DNA of 64,000 nt. Origin: Kuschelorhynchus macadamiae. Lineage: Eukaryota > Arthropoda > Insecta > Coleoptera > Curculionidae. Shown piece by piece: positions 47,931-61,700 of the stretch. The notes beneath the pieces are model-generated. The model searched no databases. It had not been told where the DNA came from and saw only the letters and a list, made by a program, of their open reading frames with translations. Numbering within the stretch: position 1 is the first letter of the stretch; the number at the start of each line of letters is the position of its first letter. Location of the stretch: positions 124,001 to 188,000 of the forward strand of contig JAUTXW010000550.1 in NCBI GenBank assembly GCA_030620095.1. Direction: 5' to 3'. The position numbers were made by a program, and so were the translations under genes.

Positions 47931-48049
47931 CTACAGGGAGAAAATTAAATTACCATATAGACTATCTATAATAAACGATGCTGTTTCATCTAATAAAATG
48001 GCTTATTTACTACAACCAGTGATTAACCAGTAATCACTGCTAAAAAGAA

Positions 48050-48310
48050 CTTCGTTATTTATATTGATATGTCTATTATAGAAATAACAGAATTAATATC
48101 TATGATAGAAAAAAATTTTTCTATATTATCTAATGATAATTTAAATTTTATTTCTAATAATAAAGAAGAAATAAAGCAAGAAGAACAAAATGAATTTGAT
48201 ATAAAATTAATATCTATAGGAAATAATAAAATTTCTTTAATAAAATTAATAAGATCAATAAATAATTTAGGATTAAAAGAAGCAAAAGCTTTAGTTGATG
48301 AAGTTGCCCT
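48050..48310 (+). pseudogene. rplL: Bacterial ribosomal protein L7/L12 (rplL) fragment in a host intron
   Basis: The open frame reads [79 protein letters not shown]. This aligns with L7/L12 of bacteria: the first block to MSVMDVVELISAMEEKFGV, which is internal (about residue 14), then the acidic hinge, EFDV-L---G-NKV-VIK-VR, and LGLKEAK-LVE. The match covers about residues 14-100 of about 120 and then breaks into unrelated sequence, so both ends are missing. Almost all third positions are A or T, as in endosymbionts with reduced genomes. It is not the host mitochondrial L12, which would be a longer, less AT-rich, intron-bearing gene. It starts 120 bases from a Mondo splice acceptor. Confidence 0.82.
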
Positions 48311-49786
48311 ATTTGCAAAAATCGACTATTTATGCATAATACATCACATTTTGTTAACTCGTGTATAACAATTTTTCGATTTAAGAAATTCACAAATATT
48401 ATATACCACTAAAATGCTTCATATCTCGAAACTACTGTTTCCCACTTAGGACAAGTGGACTTAAAATAATATCTAATTTAACAAGCCTATAATAGCCATT
48501 ACATGCAAATGGAATAGAGTAAGTAGCAGCTATTATGTAAAACTTAAGACTTACGTAAATTTTCAAATAAAAAATTCCACAAAAATACAGAGATGCTGAC
48601 ATATCGTCGGCGAAACCCGAAAAGTGTGTATCTCCACCTTTAGTTGGATTTTAGGTTTTTGTGCCATCTATTAGCCTTAAGTCAAAGCTATCGCTGTAGA
48701 AATTTGTGTATATCGCATAAAAGTAGATATTTTGAAATTAATAAAACAGAAATCTATCTAACTCCACTCAGCTGTTTTTTGGAAATGAAATATGTGTAAC
48801 TCCTCTAGTCTGCCATTTTTGATCTCTGAACTGAACTGTGCTTAAAATACCGGCTTATATTTTGTGTGATTTTTCGTAAAAATAGGTGTTATCAGTTATT
48901 TTAACTAAGGTAAGTATCTCTATAATAGTTTTAACTTATATTAAAAACGAATCCAATACCAAAATCAGATAACTGGTTATTTTAATAAAATATTAGAGTT
49001 ACACATTTTTCCTCCAAATTTAGTTTGTCTTATACAAATATGAAACTCCACAAGGTTAAAAATGTGAAATTTGAGACAGATCTATTTTTAGTTCTTATTT
49101 TAGGTCTCCATATTTTTGGATAATATCTATTTGCACAAGAAGATAGACATATTTTAAGGTATTTTTATTAGGGAATCCAAAAAATCATTACAATTAAATT
49201 GAATAAAAAGACATTTGATAACAAAATAATTCATTTACAATGATTTAGAACTACATAAAATTGTGTTATGTGTTTAAAAATTATTAAAACAAAAACATCT
49301 TACACGTAATAGAATACTATTTTTCTTTGACTGCCCTACAAATCGAAGAACATCACCTATTTTGACGAGTTTTTGGAATGCTTAATTTTGCGGTTTAAAG
49401 CAAATATGAAAACAAAATGTCAGTTTTGCAGGGTGCTAGAAGTAACCATGGCAGTGTTGGGATCATCACAACAATAAAAGAATGATGAAATGTAAAAAAT
49501 GACGTTCATTGATTGCTCATTTACTTTGACTCGAAGTTATTCGCGGTATTTAAAAACGCGCGCAGCAATATGGTTTCTTGAGCGACAATTCATTACTCAC
49601 AGTGCAGCTAAACTGGACTGGTACTTGCACTAAAATTGCACGAAATTGTCAATGATTGCTTCAATGCGTTTTATTTATTATTAATTTACATAGACGAATT
49701 TAGGTAACAATTGAGTTAATCTGTTAAACCATGATCATAATTTGAAATTATCTAACCTTAAAGGCTTATCATTTTAGATTCCAATC

Positions 49787-50679
49787 ATGTCAAGAGGAAA
49801 GCAATGTGTTGATATGGCCTTACAATCCATTAAAGCAAATAAGGACAAACCATGTAATATAAAAACATTATTATCGAGTACTACATTATACAGAAACAAC
49901 TCTTTTTTAGATTTAGACAAAATAGCTACAATAAACCAAGAAACCATAGGTGAAACAGATCTACGCGGGGAAGCTATACAAGTGGGCCATGGAATGGGTG
50001 GTCAGATAGAAGAAAATATTGAAGTAATAGAAATTGAGGAAGTGCAGGGTTCCGAAGAAAAACAAGTTTTACCACAAACAGAAAATTCCAAACTTAAACC
50101 AGACAAAAATAAATTCTTGGATGGATCAGGGTTTTCCTTGCCTCGTATGGATTTTGAATATATCTATTTCTTGCAAAAAAATACTTTTTTTTCCTTTTAG
50201 TTTTTTACGATATTGTTACAATGGACCCAGAATCAATAGACGAAACAGATATACTTGGTGGAAATAAAACAGGTAATCAGGTAATAGAAATTGGAAAAGT
50301 GCTTCAGCAGGGTTCTCAAGAAATGTATGCATTATCACAAGCAGGACATTACGATCTTGAAACGGAAACAAACCAATACTGTGATGGTGAATCTAATGAA
50401 TATCTACCTCAAGATCATCCTGAAAGCAATACCGAAGAATCTAGTGATATAAAAAATTATATTGAGATAGAAAGTCAACTTGACAACGAAAGAGAGAATG
50501 TAGAGGAGGTAAACCAAAACCACGAAGAACGACCACGGAAAAAACGACGTGTATATCTGAAGCAAGGTTCTTTATATTTGCAAAATAAAAACAACAGGGA
50601 GCTGGGTAAGGCTTACCAGAGTAAAAAGAAAGTAGGTAGTGAGTGGAACTACAAAGTTGAAAAACCAGGAAAAAAATGA
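49787..50679 (+). pseudogene. Transposon gene, 5' part (acidic N-terminal region)
   Basis: Two open frames, 49787-50200 and 50221-50679. The first begins MSRGKQCVDMALQSIKANKD; the second ends RPRKKRRVYLKQGSLYLQNK followed by NNRELGKAYQSKKK. Both carry an acidic stretch with an IEVIEIEE or QVIEIGK motif. They may be joined by an intron or by a frameshift: the first frame runs into TTCCTTTTAG at 50191-50200, a plausible acceptor, but the phases do not join cleanly. The basic KPRKKRR-like run could be a nuclear localisation signal (inference). Confidence 0.5.
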
Positions 50680-52072
50680 AAACCAGATGCTTGTGCAAAT
50701 TGGGAAAATCAAACTCAGTTTTAAAATGTTCCGAAGTCACACAGGAATTTCTTCAAGAAATATTTGATAAGTTTTGGAAGCTTTAATGGCCTGAAAAAAA
50801 AGCAATTTGCGATAGGGCTAATTTCCCTACAGAAGGTGGAAAGATGTCGAGGTATCAATGAAAACAGTAGGAGAAATTATTCATCAAAATACTACTTAAA
50901 ATGCGCTAATTTGAAAACTTACAGAGTATGCAAAAATATGTTCACAAGTACCTTGGGGATATCAGAAAATGTGATTTTGCTATGGTTAGATAAAGACAGT
51001 ACCATGACGGTACTGGCAGAGTAGTTGAAAGACCTAGAAGAGGAAACGAAAAGACTAAATCAATTAATCAGCTGAAAATATTTTTAGCATCACTTCCCAA
51101 GATGGAATCTCACTATTGTCGGGCTTCCACCAGCAAATTATATTTAGAGCCCTTATGGCAGAGTAGAAGGGAACTATTTCGCTTTTACAGAGATAACTGG
51201 TGTGTTGAGTAAAATGAACAAGGTATCAGCATAACGTCATTCTGTTCAGTATTTGATGGATTGAGTTTATCACTATACCGACCCAAAAAGATCAGTGCGA
51301 TGTGTGCATGGGATATAAAACTAAAAATATATCTGATGAAATATACCAAGAGCATTTGTTGTTAAAGGAAGAGGCTAGGCGCGAAAAAGGCAAGGATAAG
51401 CTCTCCGACAATGATATAGTTCTGACGATGGATCTGCAATCGGTGTTGCTTGCACCGAAATCAAAAGTTTCACTAATGTACTATAAGACCAAGCTAGCCG
51501 TGCACAACTTTACTCTATAACATAAAGTGAAATGATTTTCATAAACATTGCTATGAAAAATAGTGTTGTAATAATGCAAAAGTTCTTACACAAAGGGCAT
51601 ACGCAAATGGAGGCCGATTCCATGCACTCGGTTATTGAACGTCGCTTACGTAATCGTGATATCAACGTACCTGCTGACTACGTGCAATATTGCAAAACTG
51701 CACGCTTAAATCCGCGGCCATATCTTGTTAAATACTGTTCTTTTGTTTTTTTTTAAAATGTTGATAGCATCAGATCCTATAATTCAATTAGACCTGGGCG
51801 CAAAGCCGGTGATCCAATTGTTAATGACATTAAACAACTGAGATATAATCATATTAGTGGTGATATAGAATTTAAATTACGTCATACTGATGAATGGGTA
51901 CCACTAACTTCAAGGTTGCAAGCGAGGCAAGAGATCCTTGGTAGGGAAGATTTGCCTAGTTTATACCGAAGTAGAAGAAAAATTAAAAAAGAAAAATTTC
52001 TCCACCTCCAGCAATTGAAAAGGGGCCTAGATGCAGATTACCATAGTTATTTCGATAATATTCCTTACGAAT
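50680..52072 (+). pseudogene. Transposon gene, conserved part (DUF7869-like family), decayed
   Basis: The reading across stops and shifts is CRGINENSRRNYSSKYYLKC, RVCKNMFTSTLGISENVI, SLPKMESHYCRAST, LFRFYRDNWC, CDVCMGYKTKNISDEIYQEH, LTMDLQSVLLAPKSKVSLMY and YKTKLAVHNFTL. A gap follows, then FLHKGHTQMEADSMHSVIER and, at the end, SRRKIKKEKFLHLQQLKRGL and DADYHSYFDNIPYE. The order matches a repetitive insect family that I associate with DUF7869. The usual ..SDNC-GQ.KN segment between NFT and KGHTQ is deleted. At least six stops are present. Confidence 0.6.
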
Positions 52073-52589
52073 AGGAAATAGTTAATAGGTATTCTCGATG
52101 GGTAATTAACTTGTTTAATATTCTTTGTTGTATTTTTTTACCGAATAAACATTTCATTCTCATATTTTCTTAGTCTTATTGCTTTATAAACCTTTTTTGT
52201 ACAAAAATCGAGGCTGCAAACTTAATCACTGCAACTTGTGTAACTCCAAAAGAAATTTTCATAAAATTTTGGAAATTTGTGTAAGTCCACAAAAAAAATA
52301 AAATACGTAAAAAAAAATAATTTTAGTTCAAAGAAGTAGTAGTTATCATCCATAAAATCTACCATTAAAATTTTACAAGTATTGACTAAACCAGTTGTAA
52401 ACAAAAGAGTTTTTAGTCTTTCCTGTAAAACTTAATAAAACGGAGTTACACACTTTTCGGGTTTCGCTGACGATATACAAGAACATTTATCTTATAAAAT
52501 ATAAATTAAAATAAACCTTCTAGTATAAGTCTTAAATTTTAAATACTTTTAACTGTAATATAGAAATTGTGCTAAAAAATCTTTTACAT

Positions 52590-52750
52590 ATGTTTATGTA
52601 TATGTTTTAAAAGATACCTTCTCAGGAACTTTAAAATCATTTAATCCAATTGATATTCCTGATTTAGATGCATATAAAAATCCTATATACATAAGTTTAT
52701 CTATAAATAATATAGTTTTATCTAGACCAAAATTTATATTTGTTTTTTAA
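52590..52750 (+). other. AT-only reading frame of unknown origin
   Basis: The frame reads [40 protein letters not shown] and FIFVF, then TAA at 52748-52750. No family was recognised. Codon third positions are nearly all A or T and the composition is like the rplL fragment 4 kb away, while host exons here are less extreme. It could be a second bacterial scrap, a TE tail or chance. Confidence 0.3.
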
Positions 52751-52790
52751 TATAATTACCTTAAACCAAGAAAATTAAGAAAATATATAT

Positions 52791-52901
<111 letters not shown>

Positions 52902-53072
52902 TGTTGATCTTTACTCCTTCACGGATGGAAAAATACAATGTGTTTTCATTCCGGGTGTACATCCGTTCACTACTGTCGTTCTGAAAAGAACAGTTTTGCT
53001 GACGTTTCGCCAAAATCACATTTGGTATTTTCGAAGCTTTCTTTCTCGCGTCCGAATAGAGTCTCTATTCGT

Positions 53073-53353
<281 letters not shown>

Positions 53354-53357
53354 TATA

Positions 53358-53884
53358 TACAGTGTGTATCAGCCAAATGGAATAAATTCGATAATAAATA
53401 AATGGGGGCGTGTTCGGAAAAACGCTTGGACCCGTCGATTGGTATTTTTAGTTGCTCATTTTCTCCAATAAAAACTTTTTATACAGGGTGTGTCCTGTAA
53501 CAGTGGTCAATGCCAACTTTCTTATTTCAAATGCAATACCCCGGATATTATTTAATTTTTGGATTCTTTAGGAGATTCTAAACATATTTTATGTTCAATG
53601 TCCTATACCTATCTTCATCTATTTCGGCAATATTAAGTGTTTTTTGAACATAAAATATGTTTAGAATCTCCTAAAGAATCCAAAAATTAAATAATATCCG
53701 GGGTGTTGCATTTGAAATAAGAAAGTTGGAATTGACCACTGTTACAGGACACACCCTGTATAAAAGGTTTTTATTGGAGAAAATGAGCAACTAAAAATAC
53801 CAATCGACGGGTCCAAGCGTTTTTCCGAACACGCCCCCATTTATTTATTATCGAATTTATTCCATTTGGCTGATACACACTGTA
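53358..53884. repeat. Near-perfect foldback element, two 241 bp arms
   Basis: The left arm 53358-53598 and right arm 53644-53884 are reverse complements with about three differences (for example AAAACTTTT versus AAAACCTTT, and AATACCCCGG versus AACACCCCGG). The spacer is 45 bp. ACAGGGTGTGTCCTGTAACA lies inside each arm. Both outer ends pass into TA arrays. A transcript would form a long double-stranded hairpin. No protein is encoded. Confidence 0.85.
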
Positions 53885-55001
<1,117 letters not shown>

Positions 55002-55015
55002 GATAAAAAAGGATA

Positions 55016-56200
55016 ATTTCCCCAGATACTGCCAAAAAACTAAAAATAAATAATGCAATTGCACCAAAAATTTACGGATTACCAAAACTCCATAAGGAGG
55101 GTATACCTTTACGACCTATAGTATCATGTATTCAGTCCCCTTTAAACTCTTTATCAAAATTTTTAAAAAACATTCTATCAAATATTATAAATAAAAACAA
55201 CTACTATATTAAAGATTCATTTGACTTTAAAAACAAAATTAAAGATATTAAGTTGCCAGATGACCACATACTAATCTCTTTAGACGTTATATCTCTTTAT
55301 ACAAATATTCCTATAAATCTTGCAACTAACATTATCGAAAAAAAGTGGAATGAAATTAAAAAATATACTGATTTGCCGTTAAACGAATTCCTAAAAGCCG
55401 TAGAATTAACTCTAAACTCAACATATTTCCTTTACAAGGATGATATCTTTAAACAACTTGATGGTTGTGCCATGGGTTCAAGTATTTCAAGCGCAATTGC
55501 CCAATTAGTTTTAGAGGATTTAGAAGAAACCATAATACCGCAGCTAAATTTTAATTTACTCTTTTTTTACCGTTATGTTGATGATTGCATTGCTACGATT
55601 CCGCAAAATAATGCAGATCAAACTCTAAATAAATTTAATAGCTATCACGATAAATTGCAATTCACCATCGAAGTCGAAAAACAAAATCAAATAAACTTTT
55701 TAGATGTCACCTTACATAAAACAAAGGATACTATCAGAACAGAATGGTACACAAAAAAGACTTGGTCCTCAAGGTATACCAACTATAATTCCCAACATCC
55801 ACTTTCTCAAAAAAAATCAGTTATTATAACATTAGCCGATAGGGCAATTCAGCTATCAGATGTCGAGTTTAGGGAAAACTCAATTAATAAAGCCAAACAA
55901 GTTCTTTTCGAAAATAAATATCCCCAACAATTAGTAAATAGAGTATTTAAACAAAGAATTAATAAATTTTACAATAAAACGAACAACTCAAAAGCCAACA
56001 CAAACAAAACTAATAACTATTTAACACTACCATACATAAAAGGTTTATCTGAACAACTTAAACATCTATTTAACAAATATAATATAAATGTTGCACACAA
56101 GGGCTTCCATTTATTAAATAAAAATTTCACTTCTCTAAAAACCAAGACACCTAAAATGAAAAAAAGCAATGTTATATATGAGATCCCGTGTGGAGATTGA
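55016..56200 (+). pseudogene. Penelope-like reverse transcriptase core
   Basis: Motifs in order: APKIYGLPKLHKEGIPLRPI (RT1-2), ILISLDVISLYTNIPI (motif A), DGCAMGSSISSAIAQLVLED (motif B), FFYRYVDDCIATIP (motif C, the catalytic YVDD), INFLDVTLHK, and the thumb region GLSEQLKHLFNKYNINVAHK. It ends IYEIPCGD with TGA at 56198-56200, where a cysteine (TGT or TGC) is expected. A single substitution therefore cuts the endonuclease off. Confidence 0.88.
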
Positions 56201-56471
56201 GCTGGAGTTTATATTGGACAAACCAGCCAATATTTAGGCTCGAGAATTAACTCTCATAAATATGATAAAAGGAATCCCACTGCCCTTTCTAAACACGAAA
56301 TCCAAAAAAAAACATAAATTTAATTTTAGTGAAACTAAAATTCTAAAAACCGAAAACAACAAACGCAAGCGGGAAGTTTACGAGTCTATTGAAATTAAGA
56401 AAAATAAAAACTCAGTAAACGACAAAAAAGATATCAACCTTGTAAGCAAAATTTATTTTGACATTATTTAA
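56201..56471 (+). pseudogene. Penelope-like GIY-YIG endonuclease domain
   Basis: After the stop the frame continues AGVYIGQTSQYLGSRINSHK (GIY-YIG core: VYIGQT). A frameshift near 56262 follows, then ALSKHEIQKK and KHKFNFSETKILKTENNKRK, REVYESIEIKK (with the conserved E and I) to the stop at 56469-56471. The domain cleaves target DNA in this retroelement class. Confidence 0.82.
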
Positions 56472-56923
56472 TTATTTTCTCACATACATTTGAAAAACTT
56501 AAAAATAATAATCTTAGACAAAATAAAATTACTTTCTGAACCGCCCGGTAAAAACTTAAAAAACTTCAAAAAACAAAAAAACCTTAACATCCTACCTATC
56601 ATACGTATCTGCTCTTCAGTCAATAACTGTTCGTCGTCCTTCATGTGTGTATTGTTAAAAATGTTTGTCCAAATAACGCGATCAGCGTCGTGTCTTTTGT
56701 GATTTTAAACACCTTTGGATAATTTAATTACTAATATACGTTTCATGGTAAGTCTGTCTTGTTTTACTAAAGTGTGTAGGTTCTCTAATTTAAATTATTT
56801 TAGAAAGTATTTTTGAGAAAGGCACGGAGCCACCTATAAACGTCAAATTTAAAATGAATAGATGACTAATAATTTTTGAGAATTGTTTTAATGCTATGAA
56901 CTTATAACCCAAGAAAAATCTAG

Positions 56924-57172
<249 letters not shown>

Positions 57173-57938
57173 CTTCAAACTGCTTAGACTAAAAGGTCAA
57201 GTTCATCTTTTTTTAATGCTATATGACCTATATATGTCTACAAAATTTGACAGCGATAGGTTAAGTAAAAGTGATTCAAAGTTGTCTTGAAAATTGATTT
57301 GTTGAGATTATGTTGTAGTAATTCAAAATTGGCTTAGGAGATTTTGCTGAAAGAGACAAATAAACCTAAATAAAAGCTTGTAATAACGCACCATTTATTC
57401 TGCCCCTTGGTGATGCGCAGATGGGCAAAAACCAAAGAACATAGTAACTAAAATGTCAAGGGACAAAAGAACTGCTTTGACAAATTTACTCCATTTTATC
57501 TCCTGTTTAAGAGAAATAAGTATTAGTAAATTTTGTATTCTACTATTATGATAACTATTCTCGCAACTCGATTCGGAATGGACATATTCACGTAAAAATA
57601 ATTTTCAGCTCCTTTTATTCTAAACGGCAGAGGGAGCAGCAACAAGCTCGAAATCTCAGGATATTAATTAGTATTTCAAAATTACCAAATTTGCTAAGTA
57701 TAAACCTTTCTTACCTTTGGCAAAGTAAAATGTACCTATTGCCTAGACTATATGTTCTTTGAATCACTTTGACATTAAAAGAATTTCATATTCTCATGTT
57801 TATTGAACTCTGAATTAAGAAACTGGTTAAAATAAAAATAATAAATAACAGTATATTTTAAACTTTCTCTAGAGAATAAATAAATAAATAATACCTTTTA
57901 CATTTATATTAACGTTTTAGCCGGCGATGTATACTTAC

Positions 57939-58110
57939 TAGTGGTCAACAACTGCGTCAAAAGTACATTGGTTTGAGGAGATATCAGTGCGGGATCACTA
58001 ACTGCCGATATTAGCGGAGGTCGTTTAATTGGTTCCCTTGTATTTGACCTTGATCGTCCCTTTCCCCTTGGAGCTCCACGACCCCTATGTTCTGGTTTAT
58101 TATCTTTTTG
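57939..58110 (-). CDS. Mondo: Mondo exon (basic Gly/Arg-rich segment)
   Basis: The acceptor TATGTTGTTAG precedes CAAAAAGAT, phase 0; the donor is ACCACTA followed by GTAAGT with one spare base (A) that completes serine with the next exon. The product is QKDNKPEHRGRGAPRGKGRS, RSNTREPIKRPPLISAVSDP, ALISPQTNVLLTQLLTT. The end, S-P-TN-LLTQLLT, resembles the conserved region upstream of the Mondo bHLH. The frame agrees across both joins. Confidence 0.85.
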
Positions 58111-58289
58111 CTAACAACATAAAAAGTGAAATTGTCAATAACAGAAAAATTAAATCGTTTTTACATTGCATGTATTACCTAATGTAATACCAACCAGTAT
58201 TTAAAGAAAATATATAAACAGTTTATTTACATGAATGAACATTTCGTTTTTCAAAATTTTGGAATTTTAATTTTAAGGAATTGATAATT

Positions 58290-58770
58290 AGTATTAGTAG
58301 ATCCGGTTTGTGTTATCCACCAGACACGTCTTTAGACGACGGATAAGGAGACACGTCATGGTGTTAATTCTATACCAAGCGAACAAGCACCTGCAGCCTG
58401 CAGCAGCAGTTTTATGCCGCTCTCATCTCTATTTGGCTTACGGATATTCACCATTGCCTGGCCATAACAACTGCCGTAAACAAATCTAAGCGTGAAAGCC
58501 GGCGTGCGGGGGAGTCTGAAGCGGTATTTGTTAACTGCTGTTTGTGATTACTCAACAGGTCGCTCTTATGCAAAGGTGTTCAGCGCGCTACGTTTTTAAG
58601 TCATTATTATTTTTTAAGTATGTAACGCACTAGTTTTGATAGAAAACAATGGTATAATTAAGTAAATAATGTGAATTTATATAAAACATACATTTTAAGT
58701 AAATTGATTGGAAAATGTAGGTGAAGCGGCGCTACACCCGCGTCCCCTGGCGAGCCGCCACTGGCAGTGT
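58290..58770 (-). repeat. GC-rich island, probable TE end
   Basis: The GC-richest stretch of the region. Its minus-strand edge starts CAGTGGCGGCTCGCCAGGGG and then ACGCGGGTGTAGCGCCGC, a self-complementary GC-rich terminus typical of class II elements. No partner end or coding block was found. Confidence 0.35.
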
Positions 58771-61700
58771 ATAATCTATAGCAAGTATTTGTTTTACTTA
58801 TTTAGTTCCTGGTGTTGGTTGTTGGCCTAAGCTGTTCTCGTTTTTGTTTGGTAGTCCAGAAATAGAGACGCTTGCTACGATGGAAAAAGAGATATACTTT
58901 CCTCCCTATTGATGCTGTTAGCATATATATAATTATATATTTTCTTGATATCAATTTTGCGAAATAAGGATTTTTATTTTGTTAGAATACTGTGTGCTAA
59001 TGGGTTCATGTCTCTCTCCGCAGCCAATATATGTATTTATGAAATGATTGGAATCCCACTCAAACAAGACGATATGTCGACGACACTTTTATCATGTGAT
59101 AAAGGTGACAGACAAATAATAGTTTTCTATGGAACCAGTCTTTCTTGATGTTTTTGTCTAAAGTGACGACGTTGTTAATCAAAGAAGTTTAAACAGTCTG
59201 TTACAATTATGCATGGCACCATAAAGACCATCTATAATTAATCGAGCACAGGCAATAGATACAGATCAAGTTTCCCTAGAAGCTTTTTGCAGGTTTTAAA
59301 AATATGACTGTCTTTACATTCTTATACCCCTTAAAAATATCGAAGATTTACACCCATGACACCCAAAATATAATGCCGGCAAACATTGACCTACGCTATT
59401 TATGATGCCAATTCGATTTAACCGTTCTCAAGTGATTCGGCGCTAAAATTTTGTTTACACACATCTCACAGACATCATACTTTCATCTTAAAATATGTTT
59501 TTCTTCTAAAAATGTGTTTCTATTAACTAAAACCTTGAAAACAATTTAGAAAATTTTCGCGATTACAATAATTTCTCTATACAGCCCATATACTATATTA
59601 ATCATATAATATATGGGTTGTTATATGGGGAAGTATACGGTTTATTTTAATTAAAAATGACTTCCTCTTCTATTACGCAGTTTGATCGTTGGGACCCTCT
59701 GTATATATGTCAGCCGGAATGAAATACTGCCGTACAATGCCGGCTCTGGTTTCAAATACCATAACCAACATTATACAATAAAATGTTGAGTTCTAAATTA
59801 AATTATAATAATATTGTATTTATTTATGCAAAGAGAGAATCATTGGGAATTGCTTCATCTCTATTGTCACTTCTATTTTGACAATGTCCACAGCACAATT
59901 AGCCGTATTAGAAAACGTTAACGGTTGATTACTACTGAGAAACCTGTCTATCTCCGATGCGGTCAGTGAATATCGTCTGTGATGACAAACATGTTTAGAA
60001 CTACGAATTCACAAAATATACTATATCGTTTCAATTTATTCATTAATCTAAAGTCTCTATTCAGCTCATTAACTGCTAAAATATTGTCTACGGTAACAGT
60101 CTAATAAACTATTTATTTAACGTTATGACGACGACTTTTTTTTTAATATCTTACGTTAGCACGAAAATTTCTATAAAATATTTAGAGTAGTCGTTTAGCT
60201 AATACCATCAGTATATCACAGGATGCGTTTTAATGTAACATCAATTCTTGTGGTTTCCTTCAAAGAATACCTAATAAAAGGAAAAATGTCTCGTTCTTGA
60301 AAAGCTGAATACTCTAGTACAGTCTTTAAAGCAAAACATGCGTATAATGTTATTGCAATTGTATAAAAAGCAGGCAACTCTAAATTTTAGATGTTAGTTG
60401 TACTGTAACTTCTATATTTACTAATTTAATGACATAGTTGTTTCTTTCTATCTTTACCTACAACTCTCGATTCACATTAAATCTTAAAATTACAAATGAG
60501 GATAATAAAACAATAATAAAGTATCCCTTAGCAAAGACATGAATTATTCAATTCACTCGCAATAGTAATAACTGACAGAAAAAAAAATTAATTTTTAGAT
60601 TAAATTCAGTTTGTTATAAAAGACCAGCGTCCTTTAATAACAAACTGACATGATACAAAAAATTAGCGGAAAAGAAAACCGCAGAAACCAATGCAATAAC
60701 TATAGATTTTTAATAATCATAACGATCATACCTAACTTACAGACAAAATAGCGTATTTTATTTCTGGTGTATTACCAACCAGATGTGATTTTATCATAAA
60801 TTCAGTGGAAAATATTTAGCGGATCAATTATAAATTGATTTGATAGTATACAGCAAAAATCAATTTATACAATCACGGACAAATCTAAAATATGCTTTAA
60901 AGTTAACATAGGCATTTATAAGCTACTAGTGTGAATATTATAAATAAGAGGCAAAAACAATAAACAAAACAGGTGTCTTTTTTTGCCCATAAATAAATTT
61001 ATTTTGCTTTCTACTGCCACTAGCATTTTCAATTAGACACAGTATCAACAGTTATATTTTGGCTACTTATATGTTTAATATTAGCGAAGTGGTTTATTAA
61101 TGTTATATTACGACATTACTTGATTTAACTCACAAAGTTGCAGAGGTTTCTACATTTCCCTGATGTAGCAATTAAGGCAGATTAGTTCCTAGTACTATAT
61201 TATATGCAATGTACTTTAGAATTAAGATTTACTTTTCAAGTTATAAATAGTATGTTTACAAAAGGTGTAAAAAATTATAGTACTAAAGACGATGAAAATC
61301 CAGGCGTTGAACCAACGAAAACCGAAGTAAGAAATATTCTCTACTATGCACGACCAAGATAATATCAATAGCTAGCTGAGCCCCTTCACGTCATAGAACG
61401 TAAAAATCAAAATAAAGCAATGAAGAGTTTGCATATTTAATAATAACTAATAACGGTCGGCGGGTGTCGCAGCCTGAATAATTTTTTATGATTTATAAGT
61501 TCCAAAAATTAAGGAATTAGGGAATTTCAAAGTTTTCCTTACATACTGGCACTATATGATACATTTCAACTTTATTTATCTTTTAGAACTAGCCTTTTTC
61601 AAACGTACATACAGACACTCTGTTTAATGCGGAAGAATAACATGACCATTTGCAGCTTCGCCTGCTTAATATATTCCGTTGAAATTTGCAAATAAAATCA

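Larger units (their letters stand above)
48605..52472. mobile_element. TIR transposon, 3.87 kb, of unrecognised superfamily
   Basis: The left end CGTCGGCGAAACCCGAAAAG then TGTGTATCTCC (48605-48635) is matched in reverse complement by 52442-52472, CGTCAGCGAAACCCGAAAAG then TGTGTAACTCC. That is 31 bp with two mismatches. ATAT flanks both ends and may be the target duplication or a palindromic tip. GTGTAACTCC-type motifs recur inside both ends: 48794-48803 and, inverted, 48996-49005; 52238-52247 and 52279-52288. The body carries a decayed gene on the plus strand. I cannot match the ends to a known superfamily. Confidence 0.78.

Noticed and set aside
48069..48368. The rplL match as host mitochondrial ribosomal protein L12
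   Set aside because: The frame lacks a mitochondrial presequence and introns. The match is to internal bacterial L7/L12 with A/T-only third positions, and the C-terminus is missing.
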